A stretch of 64,000 bases of DNA from JAJPKK01 sp963800215 (GCA_963800215.1 CAWCZY010000006.1:1-64000), one strand, 5' to 3'. Shown: positions 13,724-23,644, counted from the stretch's first letter. The notes: generated by a model from the sequence alone, not told the origin. Translations and numbers: made by a program.

Positions 13724-15161
13724 CGTGAAGACCTCTTCCGGCCAGGGCGAGCATGGTCTCGCCGAAAACCTCCGACAACGATGGGTGGGGCTGGACGAAC
13801 TGGGCCACCTCCTCGGCCGTGGCCTCCCAGTTGACGGCCAGGTAGCCCTGGCCGAGCTGCTCGGTGACCCACGGGCCGACCATGTGCACCCCGAGGAGCC
13901 GGCCGGCCGAGCCGTCGGGCAACTTCTCGGCGATCACCTTCACCAGGCCCTCGGTCTCGCCGATGATGAGCGCCCGTCCGTTGCCCACGAACGGGTCCTT
14001 CTTGGTCACCACCTCGAAGCCGGCCTCCCGGGCCGCTTCCTCGGAGTACCCGGCAAAGGCCACCTCCGGGAAGGTAGTAGACGCACCAGGGCACCTTGCT
14101 GTAGTCGATGGGCACGGCCTGGCGCCCGAGCAACTGGTCGATGACCACCATCGCCTCGGCGAAACCCGACGTGGGCCAGGCCGGGCGTGGCCACCAGGTC
14201 GCCGACGGCCCAGACGCCCGCCTCGCTCGTCTGCATCCACTCGTCGACCTTCACGAAGCCGCGCTCGTCGACCTCGACCTCCCGACCGGGCGCCAGCAGG
14301 TCGTCACTGAAGGGCCGCCGGCCCACCGAGACCACCACGGCCTCGACCTCGAGGACTCGGGACGACCTCCCTCGCCACCGTCGGCTCGAAGTGCACCGTC
14401 GTCGACTTGCCGTCCGCGTCGGCGTGTGCCCTGTGACCGATCACGCCGGTCCGGATGTCGATGCCGCGCCGGGCTTGAACGACCTGGAGCACCACGTCGG
14501 CCACGTCCTTGTCGACGCCGGGCAGGATCTTCGGCAGGGCCTCCAGGACGGTCACCTGGGTGCCCATGTCCGACAGCATGGAGGCGAACTCGCAGCCGAT
14601 GGCGCCCCCGCCGATCACGACCGCCGACTCCGGCAGCTGCTCGAGGTCGAGGACCTCGTCGCTGGTCAGCACGAACTGGCCGTCGACCTCGAAACCGGGG
14701 ATGGTCCGGGGCACCGAACCGGCGCCAGGATGACGGCTGGCGCCTCCAGCTCGGTGATGGTGCCGTCGGCGCCTCCACCCGGACCTTCCGGCCCGGCAGC
14801 AAGTGCCCGACACCGATCGAAGGTCGTCACCTTGCGCCGCTTGAGCAGTCCCTGGAGGCCCTTGGTACAGCTGGTCGACGACCTTGCGCTTGCGGGCCTG
14901 GGTGGTGGGGAAATCGACGGTCCAGCCGTCGACGCCGATCCCGTACTCCTTGGCCCCCTTGACGGTCCGGTAGACAGCCGCCGTCTCCAGGAGTTCCTTG
15001 GCCGGGATGCAGCCCCGGTGCAGGCAGGTGCCGCCGACCTTTTCCTTCTCGACCACAGCGATGCGCAGGCCGGCCAGGCCGCCGTAAAGCGCGGCCGCGT
15101 AGCCGGCCGGACCTCCGCCGATAACCACGACATCAAACGATTCGGCCGTAGGGACCACCAC
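13716..15161 (-). CDS. lpdA: Dihydrolipoyl dehydrogenase (E3), frameshifted
   Basis: Flavoprotein that reoxidises dihydrolipoamide for 2-oxoacid dehydrogenase complexes. N-terminal FAD motif VVVIGGGPAGYAAALYGG, redox-active disulfide GGTCLHRGCIPAKELL, NAD motif SAVVIGGGAIGCEFASMLSD, second FAD motif GVWAVGDLVATPGLAHV and C-terminal interface with the active-site His in VQPHPSLSEVFGETMLAL. Breaks occur near 14860, 14715, 14355, 14180 and 14075. GTG 15161 is the preferred start, with GAGAAAG before it; GTG codons at 15170 and 15158 are alternatives. Its stop overlaps the E2 start by 8 nt, so E3 and E2 form one operon continuing to lipB and lipA. Confidence 0.92.
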
Positions 15162-15283
15162 CTTTCTCACTCTCAGATTACGCTGCGCTCCCGGCATCCA
15201 GCCCAAACACGGTCGCCCGGTGGAGGATAGTGCGCCGACGGGCCGCTGGCCGTCCCGGTCCGGCTGGTGACATGCTCGGGTGA

Positions 15284-15850
15284 GTGCGCCCGCCGTGCCC
15301 CCGACCGAGCCAACCGAAATGCGCAATCAAGCGCGTGGCCGCGGTGACTGTCGTATTGGCCACAGTCCTTTTGGCCACGACGGCGAGCCTGCCGGGGACG
15401 GTGGCGTCGGCTTCGGCTCCCAAACCCAAAGGAGCCCCGGTCACGGTCGTCGCCTCTGCGTACGCGCTGGCCCAGCTGACCAGCTACATCGGCGGGAAAG
15501 CAGTCCACGTGGTCGACCTGGCCCCTCCGGCGGCTCAACCGCAGGACCTCGCCCTCTCCGCCTCGGGTCGGGCTGCCATCGGGCGAGCGGCGCTCGTCAT
15601 CTACGTGGGGGACGGTTACCAGCCTCAGGTGGAGGCGGTGGCCAAGTCCGCCCGCCGCCATCTGGCCGTCCTGCCCGCGGTGTCCAAACAGCCCCAACCG
15701 TTCGAGTTCTGGCTCAACCCGTACCTCATGGCCAAGGCCGCGGTGCTGATCGCCAAGGAACTTACGGCCGTCGACCCCGCCGGCCGCACCGAGTTCGCCG
15801 ATGGTTCCCGCAACTTCCAATCGGTGGCCGTCTCCATCAGCTTGACGTAC
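15284..15850 (+). CDS. Metal-ABC (ZnuA/TroA-like) periplasmic binding protein, truncated at the junction
   Basis: The GTG start at 15284 is followed by a signal segment (VAAVTVVLATVLLATTASLPG) and the TroA-type fold: VVASAYALAQLTSYIGGKAV, ASGRAAIGRAALVIYVGDGY, FEFWLNPYLMAKAAVLIAKE. It stops being recognisable near 15,845; the C-terminal half of the family is absent because sequence of another gene begins there. The two His-bearing motifs of the family are altered: the PHDYE-like site reads AAQPQDLA and the DPHxWLDP-like site reads PFEFWLNP, so normal zinc or manganese ligands are missing. Divergent from lpd. Confidence 0.7.
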
Positions 15851-15857
15851 TCCTGAC
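15838..15857. other. Chimeric junction between actinobacterial and alphaproteobacterial sequence
   Basis: Left of this point a ZnuA-like protein loses its C-terminal half; right of it a LivG ATPase begins in mid-protein at LLTKFLTPTSGEILFNGAD, without its Walker A motif. No insertion sequence, tRNA or integrase lies at the join. Gene families and neighbours change from actinobacterial to alphaproteobacterial across it. The break can be placed only to about 20 bp. Confidence 0.75.
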
Positions 15858-16453
15858 CAAGTTCCTCACGCCGACCTCGGGCGAGATCCTGTTCAACGGC
15901 GCCGATCACCGGCTCCCCGCCGGCGGCCATTGCGCGCGGGGCTGGTCCGCTCGTTCCAGATTTCGGCGGTGTTTCCCCACCTCACGGTGCTCGAGAACGT
16001 GCGCATCGCGCTGCAGAGCAAGCGCGGCGGTTCGTTCGAATTCTGGCGCTCGGTAAGCGCGTTTGCGCGCGCTCAACACGCGCGCCGAGGAGCTCCTCGA
16101 AGCGGTCGGCCTGACCGGCTTTGCCGCGACGCCCGCGGGAGAGCTGCCCTACGGCCGCAAGCGTGCGCTCGAGATCGCCACCACACTCGCGCTCGACCCG
16201 GAGATGATGCTGCTCGACGAGCCGACCGCCGGCATGACCCATGCGGACGTCGAGCGCATCACCGCGCTGATCGGCAAGGTCGCGGTAAACCGCACGGTGC
16301 TCATGGTCGAGCACAACCTTTCGGTGGTGTCGACGCTGTCGCACCACATCACGGTGCTCGCACGCGGCGAAATTCTCGCCCAGGGCGACTACGCGTCGGT
16401 GTCGAAGAACCCGGAAGTGCATCCAGGCCTATCTCGGGGCAGGGCATGGCTGA
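15851..16453 (+). pseudogene. livG: LivG-type branched-chain amino acid ABC ATPase, 5' truncated
   Basis: Cytoplasmic ATPase of a high-affinity amino acid or amide importer. Visible parts are TPTSGEILFNGAD, ARAGLVRSFQISAVFPHLTV, a signature-like GELPYGRKRALEIATTLA, Walker B with MMLLDEPTAGM, and the switch His in VLMVEHNLSVVS. The first ~50 residues, with the Walker A P-loop, are missing at the chimeric join. Indels near 15905, 16065 and 16420 further break the frame. The end (YLGAGHG, TGA 16451-16453) overlaps the livF start by 8 nt (ATGGCTGA). Confidence 0.85.
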
Positions 16454-17173
16454 GGGCGCAAGCGCGGAGGCCCTTGCTCGCCGTGCGCGGCCTGAACGCG
16501 TGGTACGGCGAATCGCACATTCTGCACGGGGTGGAGTTCGATGTTGCGTCGGGCGAAGTGGTGACGCTGCTCGGCCGCAACGGCGCCGGCAAGACGACCA
16601 CCATGAAGTCGATCATGGGCATCGTCGGCCGGCGCGAGGGGTCGGTGCTGCTCGATGGCACGGAGACCGATACGGCATGCCCTCGAACCGGATCGCCTGC
16701 GCTCGGCATCGCGCTCTGTCCCGAGGAGCGCGCCATCTTTTCCAGCCTCAACGTCGAGGAGAACCTGCTGCTGCCGCCTAAGGTGCAAGGAGGGCGGGCT
16801 CAGCGTCGAGCAGATCTTCAGGCTGTTTCCAAATCTGCAAGGAGCGCCTCGCCAGCCAGGGCACCAAGCTCTCCGGCGGCGAGCAGCAGATGCTGGCGAT
16901 CGGGCGCATACTGCGTACCGGCGCCCGTCTGCTGCTGCTCGACGAGCCGACCGAGGGGCTCGCGCCCGGTCATCGTCCAGCAGATCGGCCGCACCATCGC
17001 GCGAGCTCAAGACGCAAGGGTTCACGATCCTGCTGGTCGAACAGAACTTTCATTTCGCGGCAACCGTCGCTGACCGGCACTACGTCATGGAGAACGGGCG
17101 CGTCATCGACATGATTCCCAATGCACTGCTCGACGCCAATCTGGCGAAGCTGCACGAATATCTCGGCGTTTGA
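16446..17173 (+). CDS. livF: LivF-type branched-chain amino acid ABC ATPase, frameshifted
   Basis: Second ATPase of the same importer. From ATG 16446: LLAVRGLNAWYGESHILHGV, Walker A GRNGAGKTTTMKSIMG, CPEERAIFSSLNVEENLLLP, signature KLSGGEQQMLAIGRIL, Walker B ARLLLLDEPTEGLAP, H-loop FTILLVEQNFHFAATVADRH, ending LHEYLGV. About 240 residues once indels near 16475, 16680, 16795, 16845, 16970 and 17005 are corrected, the normal length. Confidence 0.9.
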
Positions 17174-17235
17174 GATGACAGCATGGCGGAGACCGTGAGT
17201 CGCGCGCCGCGTTGATTAATCACCTAGGAGGAAGC

Positions 17236-18464
17236 ATGAACTTCAAATGCAGTATGGTCGGCCTCGCCGTCGTGGCGGCACTCGGTCGTTAGCGCCGGCA
17301 CAGGCGCAGATCTCGGACGGCGTGATCAAGATCGGCGTGCTGACCGACATGTCGAGTCTGTACACCGACCTCGCCGGCGCCGGCTCGGTGGCGGCGGCGA
17401 AGATGGCGGTCGAAGATTCCGGTATCGCAGAAGCGCGGCATACAAGGTGGAGATCGTCTCCGCCGACCACCAGAACAAGCCGGACATCGGCGTCGAACAT
17501 CGCGCGCCAGTGGTATCGACGTCGACAACGTCGATGTGATCGTCGACGTCGCCAATTCCGGCGTCGCGCTGGCGGTGAACGAGATCGCGCGCGAAAAGAA
17601 CAAGGCGTTCCTGGTCGGTCGGGCGCGGCGCACGTCGGACCTGACCGGCAAGGCGTGCACGCCAACACGATGCACTGGACCTACGATACCTGGATGCTCG
17701 CCAACGGCACCGGCACCGCGATGGTCAAGCCGGGCGGCGACACCTGGTTCTTCATCACCGCCGACTACGCCTTCGGCCACGCGCTCGAGCGCGACACCAC
17801 CGCGGCGGTGCGAGGCAACGGCGGCAAGGTCGTCGGCGGGTGAAGGTGCCGCTTGAACACGCAGCGATTTCTCCTCGTTCCTGCTGCAGGCCCAGGCGTC
17901 GAAGGCCAAGATCATCGGTCTCGCCAACGCCGGCGGCGACACGACCAATTCGATCAAGCAGGCGGCCGAGTTCGGCATCGTCAAGGGCGGCCAGAAGCTC
18001 GCCGGCTTGCTCGTGTTTATAACCGACGTCCACGCGCTCGGCCTGCAGACCGCGCAGGGCCTGACGTTCACGACGACGTTCTACTGGGACATGAACGACG
18101 CAGACGCGCGCCTTTGCCAAGCGCTTCGCGGCGCAGCGACAAGGGCATCTATCCGACCATGGTCCATGCCGGCGTCTACGTCGTCGGTTCATCCACTACC
18201 TCAAGGCGGTCGAAGCGCTAAGGCGACGATGACGGCACCAAGGTGATCGCGAAGATGAAGGCAATGCCGACCGACGACCCGCTGTTCGGCAAAGGCTCGA
18301 TCCGCGCCGACGGCCGCAAGATCCACCGATGCGTATCTGTTCCAGGTGAAGAAGCCGGCGGAATCGAAGCAGCCATGGGATTACTACAAGATCGTGGCGA
18401 CGATCCCCGCCGACCAGGCGTTTCGGCCGCTCGCCGACGGGGTTGCCCGCTGGTCAAGAAGTGA
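17236..18464 (+). CDS. Branched-chain amino acid/amide ABC substrate-binding protein, frameshifted
   Basis: Periplasmic binding protein (Peripla_BP_6 type) delivering the ligand to the LivHM channel. ATG 17236 follows TAGGAGGAAGC and starts a signal peptide (MNFKCSMVGLAVVAALG). Mature region blocks: QISDGVIKIGVLTDMSSLYT, MHWTYDTWMLANGTGTAM, WFFITADYAFGHALERD, KIIGLANAGGDTTNSIKQAA, LLVFITDVHALGLQTAQGL, PWDYYKIVATIPADQAF, ending CPLVKK. The ligand is not predictable; many relatives of this subfamily occur next to catabolic genes. At least seven indels interrupt the frame. It lies between livF and livH. Confidence 0.88.
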
Positions 18465-18475
18465 GCTTCTCGATT

Positions 18476-18512
18476 TCCTCCCCGCTTGCGGGGGAGGGTA
18501 GGGAGGGCGCGC
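18476..18512. repeat. GC-rich intergenic palindrome (CCTCCCCCGC...GCGGGGGAGG family)
   Basis: CCTCCCCGC and GCGGGGGAGG flank a TT centre, followed by GGTAGGGAGGG. The same palindrome recurs at 38755, 43068, 46098-46235, 49963, 55580 and 55715, always between genes. It resembles the mobile palindromic elements common in Hyphomicrobiales genomes. Confidence 0.7.
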
Positions 18513-18589
18513 TTCCGAGCGCACGCCGCTTGTCGAATCGCCTCCGGCCTGCACCTCGCCGAAGCGCGATAAGGAGACCGCTTCGGGCA

Positions 18590-19483
18590 ATGTCCGAAAT
18601 TTTCGGCATTTCTACCCACGGCGCTGTTCGGACAGCTTCTTGCTCGGGCTGATCAACGGCTCGTTCTACGCCATGTTGTGCCTCGGCCTCGCGGTTATCT
18701 TCGGCTTGCTCAACATCATCAATTTCGCCCACGGCGCGCAGTACATGATGGGCGCCTTCTGCGCCTAGTTCCTGCTTGGACAAGCCGGCGTCGGCTACTG
18801 GTGGGCGCTGCTCTCGCGCCGCTCATCGTCGGCATCATCGGCATCGTGATCGAGCGCACGATGCTCGCAAGGCTCTACAAGCTCGACCACTTGTACGGTC
18901 TGCTGCTGACCTTCGGTCTGGCGCTGATCATCCAGGGCATGTTCGCCAGCTATTACGGCGCTCGGGGCAACCCTATCGGCTGCCGGAATAGTCTGCCGGC
19001 GCGTGCAGAACCTCGGCTTCATGTATCCTGCCGAAATATCGCGCCTGGGTGATCGTCGTCTCGCTCGTCGTCTGCGGTTCGACCTGGTTCGTCATCGAGC
19101 GCACCAGGCTCGGCTCCTATCTGCGCGCCGCGACCGAAAACCCGGCAACTGGTGCGCGCGTTCGGCATCAACGTGCCGCGCATGATCACGCTGACCTACG
19201 GCTTCGGCGTCGCCCTGGCGGCGCTTCGCCGGCGTGCTGGCGGCGCCGATCTACAAGGTCAGCCCGCAGATGGGATCGGACCTCATCATCGTCGTGTTCG
19301 CCGTCGTCGTGATCGGCGGCATGGGCTCGATCATGGGCGCGATGCTGACCGGCTTCGGCCTCGGCATCGTCGAGGGCTTGACCAAGGTATTCTTCCCGGA
19401 GGCGTCGAACACGGTGATTTTCGTCGATCATGGTGATCGTGCTGCTGATCCGCCCCGCCGGGCTGTTCGGGCGGGGGACCTGA
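18590..19483 (+). CDS. livH: LivH-type branched-chain amino acid ABC permease, frameshifted
   Basis: Inner-membrane channel subunit. ATG 18590 has AAGGAG upstream. Family blocks: LLLGLINGSFYAMLCLGLAV, FGLLNIINFAHGAQYMMGAF, IVGIIGIVIERTMLARLYK, LLLTFGLALIIQGMF, VRAFGINVPRMITLTYGFGV, then SDLIIVVFAVVVIGGMGSIM and LLIRPAGLFGRGT. Indels lie near 18630, 18805, 18995, 19045, 19150, 19225 and 19425, and a TAG at 18766-18768 replaces a probable Tyr codon. The stop is 1 nt before the livM start. The indel at about 19425 is the last of the dense error zone. Confidence 0.9.
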
Positions 19484-19484
19484 G

Positions 19485-20510
19485 ATGGACCCCAAGGTCG
19501 CCGCCGTCGCCCAGTCCGGCGTGCCCGCGAGCATGAAGATCGCGTTCGTGGTCATGGTGGCGATACTGGTGATGGCGCCGCTGCCGCCGTTCGGAGTCTA
19601 CCCCGTGTTCCTGATGAAGGCGCTGTGCTTTGCGCTATTCGCTTGCGCCTTCAACCTGCTGATCGGCTATGGCGGGCTGCTTTCGTTCGGCCACGCGATG
19701 TTCTTCGGCTGGGCATCCTATGTCTGCGCCCATCTCGCCAAGGTCGGCACCATCAGCCTGCCGTACTGGATCGGCGCCTGGAACTGGCTGGTGATCCCGC
19801 TGCCGCCGCAGTCGCCGGAAGTCGCCATATTGGGCGGTACGCTGGTCGCGGCCATGCTGGGCGTGATCGTCGGCGCCGTCGCCATCCGCCGCCAGGGCAT
19901 CTATTTCGCCATGATCACGCTGGCGCTGGCGCAGATGATGTACTTCTTCGCGCTGCAGGCGAAATTCACCGGCGGCGAAGACGGCATCCAGGGGGTGCCG
20001 CGCGGCCGCCTGTTCGGAATCATCGACCTCACCGGCTCCATGGCCATGTATGGGTTCGTGGTCGTGGTGTTCCTGGCGGCGTTCCTCTTCATCTACCGCA
20101 TCGTCAACTCGCCGTTCGGCGAGGTGCTCAAGGCGATCCGGGAGAACGAGCCGCGGGCGATCTCGCTCGGCTACAAGACCGAGCGCTACAAGCTCTTGGC
20201 CTTCGTGCTGTCGGCGACGTTCGCGGGCCTCGCAGGCGCGACCAAGGCCCTGGTGTTCCAGCTCGCCTCGCTCACCGACGTGCATTGGACGATGTCGGGC
20301 GAGGTCGTGCTGATGACGCTGGTGGGCGGCCTCGGCACCATTTTCGGCCCGGTGGTGGGCGCCGTCGCCATCGTCGCCATGCAGACTTATTTCGCGAGCT
20401 TCGGCGAGTGGGTGCCGGTGATCCAGGGCGCGATCTTCGTCGTCTGCGTGCTGATGTTCCGTCGCGGCGTCGTCGGCGAACTGGCGGCGCGGCTGCGCAT
20501 AAAGCTGTAA
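19485..20510 (+). CDS. livM: LivM-type branched-chain amino acid ABC permease
   Basis: 341 residues, intact. Second channel subunit: GYGGLLSFGHAMFFGWASYV is the family hallmark, followed by several hydrophobic spans, VGAVAIRRQGIYFAMITLAL, GEVLKAIRENEPRAISLGYK (the EAA-like cytoplasmic loop that contacts the ATPases) and LVGGLGTIFGPVVGAVAIV. It starts right after the livH stop (TGAGATGG), which indicates coupling. The clean frame contrasts with the genes before it. Confidence 0.95.
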   Translation: MDPKVAAVAQSGVPASMKIAFVVMVAILVMAPLPPFGVYPVFLMKALCFALFACAFNLLIGYGGLLSFGHAMFFGWASYVCAHLAKVGTISLPYWIGAWNWLVIPLPPQSPEVAILGGTLVAAMLGVIVGAVAIRRQGIYFAMITLALAQMMYFFALQAKFTGGEDGIQGVPRGRLFGIIDLTGSMAMYGFVVVVFLAAFLFIYRIVNSPFGEVLKAIRENEPRAISLGYKTERYKLLAFVLSATFAGLAGATKALVFQLASLTDVHWTMSGEVVLMTLVGGLGTIFGPVVGAVAIVAMQTYFASFGEWVPVIQGAIFVVCVLMFRRGVVGELAARLRIKL

Positions 20511-20521
20511 ACGAGGGACGA

Positions 20522-21695
20522 ATGACGGCGCTGTCCGAACAAGAGACCGCGGTGCTCGACTGGCTGGCGAGCCAGCGCGACGCCATGCTCGATCTCGTGG
20601 CCGCGTTGGTCAACATCGACAGCGGCACTTACGACAAGGCGGGCGTCGACGCGGTCGGCTCGCGGCTGCGCGGCTTTCTCGCCGCACACGGCATCGGCTT
20701 TACGGTCGTCCCGAACCACCGCTTCGGCGACGCCATCCGCGCCGGGACCGGCAATGCCTCAGGGCCTGGCAATGCGCCGGTGCTGCTGCTCGGCCATCGC
20801 GATACGGTGTTCCCGCAAGGCGAGGCTGGGCGGCGCCCGTTCCGCATCGCCGACGGGCGCGGCTCGGGGCCCGGCTGCGCCGACATGAAAGCAGGCGTCG
20901 CGATCAATGCCTTCGTGCTCGCTGCGTTGCAGAAATTCGCGGCGGCGCCGGCGCCGGTCACCGCGCTGTTCACCGCCGACGAGGAGATCGGCTCGCCGTC
21001 GTCGAAGGATTTGATCGTGAATGAGGCGCGGGCGGCGCGGGCCGTGTTCAACAGCGAGCCGGGCCGCCCGGGCGGCGGCGTCGTCACCGGGCGCAAGGGC
21101 GGCGTGTTCATGCGCCTCGACGTCACCGGCAAGGCGGCGCACGCCGGCAACAACCTCGCCGACGGCATCAGCGCCATCGAGGAGATCGCCCGCAAGATCG
21201 TCAAGCTTCACGCCCTCACCGACCTGCCGAACGGCATCAGCTGCAATGTCGGCACCGTCACCGGCGGCCAGACCGTCAACACCGTCGCGCCCGATGCGAG
21301 TGCGGAGGTCGATCTGCGCTTCATCCGGCCGGCGGACCGCACCCGTGCCATGGCGGCGATCGAGGCGATCGTTGCGAACAGCGATGTTCCGGGCGCGCGG
21401 GCGAGCCTCGAAATCACCGGCGAATTCGAGCCGATGATGGAGACCGAGGCGTCGCAGCGCCTGTTCGCCCACTACGCCGCCTGCGCCCGTGCGCTCGGCC
21501 AGGGCGTCGAGCCGATGTTCGCGGGCGGCTGCTCCGATGCGGGCTTTGCCTCGAGCGCGGGCGCGCCGACCATCTGCGCGGTCGGCCCGATCGGCGGCCG
21601 TGCCCATTCGCCGGAGGAATATCTCGAGGTCGAATTCGATCGTGCCGCGCGCCCAGGCCCTGGCGCTCGCCATCATGCGGTTAGAACGGATGTGA
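20522..21695 (+). CDS. M20 family metallopeptidase (glutamate carboxypeptidase/CPDG2-like)
   Basis: Zinc amidohydrolase cleaving peptide or acyl-amino-acid bonds. Metal-ligand motifs in order: LLGHRDTVFP (His, Asp), GPGCADMKAGV (bridging Asp), FTADEEIGSPSSK (catalytic and ligand Glu pair), the dimerisation lid with GKAAHAGNN, and the final His in GGRAHSPEEYLEV. It begins 11 nt after livM, so it is likely the last gene of the transporter operon and may release amino acids from the imported substrate. An indel near 21640 shifts the last residues; the corrected frame ends RAQALALAIMRLERM at 21695. Confidence 0.9.
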
Positions 21696-21723
21696 GCGTC
21701 GGTTGAGCGCCAACAGTGCAACA

Positions 21724-22228
21724 TTATTTATTGAATTTATTCCACCTGCCATGAAGCAACAATGCACTAAGGAATACCTTTGCGTTTGAAGTTGCCTTAA
21801 CGCCCTTCCAAGAATTCATTGCATTTTCAACTTTCCTAATGGCCACTAATACCTCATATCGATCAAACGTCTCGGTCAAAATCGTAATCGGCTTTATGGC
21901 GCAGTTCCTGCAAATCCACGAGCGCTGCAGCAACATTCTGCAATCCATTCTCGATTGGGTCAGTCGTAAGGCCGTCGACACCATTTCCCTTTGCCCATTC
22001 TGCGCAGACGGATTTTGCTTCTCCGTGAGAGAAGGCGCGGCTGGCTCGTTCTCTCAACCCGACCGGCGTGCCCGGAAAGAGCAAGTGCGTCGCTTCATAG
22101 AGCAACAGGTGAAATAAGGCATAGTAAGCACTCGAGATTGCCCGCCTGAGGCTTGCCTGTCGCGGTTTCTTTGGCTCTCGGGTGGCAAGGTGACGTGCTT
22201 GATCGAGCAACTCGTCGTGAAGCCTCAC
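21724..22228 (-). CDS. HEPN-domain protein, one frameshift
   Basis: All-alpha HEPN-type protein: MRLHDELLDQARHLATREPK, then RQASLRRAISSAYYALFHLL, the family helix with SxAYYA, and LVDLQELRHKADYDFD, matching the widespread HEPN subfamily with an R-H-x-A-D-Y motif. An indel near 21870 moves the frame; it then continues FDRYEVLVAIRKVENAMN and ends GRWNKFNK, giving about 167 residues. ATG overlaps the stop of the upstream small gene (ATGA), so the pair is coupled. The region is visibly AT-richer than its surroundings. HEPN proteins often act as RNases or partners of nucleotidyltransferases in toxin-antitoxin or defence modules; here that is inference. Confidence 0.75.
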
Positions 22229-22551
22229 GAACTGCTCCGAATGACCACATACGGCCAGAAAGGAATGTTCGCCTTCAGCAGTTCAGAACGGATGGTGGTC
22301 GTCGCCCTATCTAGTTCAGCGATCTTCTCCTGAGAAGGCGGTAAGTCCTTGTCGACGAAAAGCTTGACCCAGACGGCCAAGTGGTCGGCCGAATCATGCC
22401 CAAAGGTTACCTCGAAGGATTTGATGTCCGAAGTAGTGTTGGCCGACACAAGAGAATGTATACGCTTGGTCTCATCTACAGACGCGCCGAATTTCTTCGC
22501 CCCTTCTATCGAGGCGTCCAGTGATGATTTCTGCGCAAGGTCCTTTGCCAT
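22225..22551 (-). CDS. Small uncharacterised protein coupled to the HEPN gene
   Basis: 108 residues. Central part DIKSFEVTFGHDSADHLAVW and C-terminus NIPFWPYVVIRSSS resemble a small uncharacterised family with the pattern FGxDSxxxxAVW and a WPYV(x)FR end, which I recall next to HEPN genes of this type. No signal peptide or known catalytic motif is seen. It is the first gene of the AT-richer cassette, and its TGA overlaps the HEPN ATG by four bases. It may be the antitoxin or regulatory partner. Function unknown. Confidence 0.7.
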   Translation of the reverse strand: MAKDLAQKSSLDASIEGAKKFGASVDETKRIHSLVSANTTSDIKSFEVTFGHDSADHLAVWVKLFVDKDLPPSQEKIAELDRATTTIRSELLKANIPFWPYVVIRSSS

Positions 22552-22667
22552 GTTTGATAGATAGCAAGCTCTACCGGCTTTCGCTAGTAGGCTGGTATGT
22601 ACGGTCGACTAGGGCTGCTCCAACGCGGGCTTCACGATGAGCGCGCTGCCGGGAATACCGTCCATTC

Positions 22668-23633
22668 TCACTGCGCCAGCGCTGCGCTCTTCGCAACATC
22701 CGCCCAGCGCTTGATCTCGCTTCGCAGCAGGTCGGCGAGTTGCTGCGGCGGGCCGCCGATGAAGCGGTAGCCGAACATGCGCTGCTTCTCGCGCACATCC
22801 GGCAGCAGCAATATCCGGTTCACGTCGGCGTTGATCTTGGCGACGATCTCCTCAGGCGTGCCGCGCGGCGCGAAGATCGCGTACCAGCTGGTCTCGTCAA
22901 CGAACGGCACGCCGAGCTCGTTGAAGGTGGGCACGTCGGGAAGCTCCTCGGCCCGTACCGCCCCCGACACCGCCAGCGCCCGCACCTTGCCCGCCTGGAT
23001 GTTGGCCAAATGGGAGCCGAGCGTGGAAATCCACAGCGACAGGCGGCCGGTGAAAATGTCGGTATAGGCCTGGTTGATCCCGGAATAAGGCACGTGCTGG
23101 AGCTTGATCCCGGTGAGGTCGGCGAACAGCACGGTGGCGAGATGGCCGCTCGAACCGGACCCCAGCGAGGCGTAGTCGAGGGCGCCCGGCTTCGCCTTGG
23201 CCAGCGCGACGAGTTCTCCCACCGAGTGTGCGGGTGAATTCGGCGGTACCATCAGCACGTCCTGCGCGGTGCCGACCAGCACGACCGGCACGAGATCGCG
23301 GGTCGGGTCGAAGCCCTTGATCGGCGCCAGCGTCGCATTCACCGCGAGCGATTGGGCGCCGAAATGGAGCGTGTAGCCGTCCGGCGCCGCGGTCGCCACC
23401 GCGGTGACGCCGATGTTGCCTCCGGCGCCCGGCCGGTTCTCCACCACCACCGACTGGCCCCATTGCTCGGTGAGCTTCTGCGACACGATGCGGGCGAGGA
23501 CGTCGAGCGTCCCGCCGGCCGGAAACGCGACGATCATGCGGACCGAGCGGTCGGGATAGCCGTCCGCGACGCCCGGCGTAGCGAGGCCGATCGCCGCCAA
23601 TGCCGCCCACGCCAGGACCTTTGCCGCGCGCAC
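22668..23633 (-). CDS. Bug family (tripartite tricarboxylate transporter) substrate-binding protein
   Basis: Periplasmic solute-binding protein of about 321 residues. GTG 23633 is chosen because GGGAGGAACG precedes it and a signal peptide follows at once (AAKVLAWAALAAIGLATPGVA). Bug motifs: YPDRSVRMIVAFPAGGTLDV, VVENRPGAGGNIG, AAPDGYTLHFG, HVPYSGINQAYTDIFTG, and RGTPEEIVAKINADVN. No tctA/tctB membrane genes are nearby, as is common for the expanded Bug families. The ligand, normally a carboxylate, cannot be told. Its promoter region is shared with the divergent Old Yellow Enzyme gene. Confidence 0.93.
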   Translation of the reverse strand: MRAAKVLAWAALAAIGLATPGVADGYPDRSVRMIVAFPAGGTLDVLARIVSQKLTEQWGQSVVVENRPGAGGNIGVTAVATAAPDGYTLHFGAQSLAVNATLAPIKGFDPTRDLVPVVLVGTAQDVLMVPPNSPAHSVGELVALAKAKPGALDYASLGSGSSGHLATVLFADLTGIKLQHVPYSGINQAYTDIFTGRLSLWISTLGSHLANIQAGKVRALAVSGAVRAEELPDVPTFNELGVPFVDETSWYAIFAPRGTPEEIVAKINADVNRILLLPDVREKQRMFGYRFIGGPPQQLADLLRSEIKRWADVAKSAALAQ

Positions 23634-23644
23634 CCGTTCCTCCC

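Noticed and set aside
15838..15857. Horizontal transfer or genomic island boundary
   Set aside because: Both flanking genes are cut in mid-domain and there is no integrase, tRNA, insertion sequence or direct repeat.
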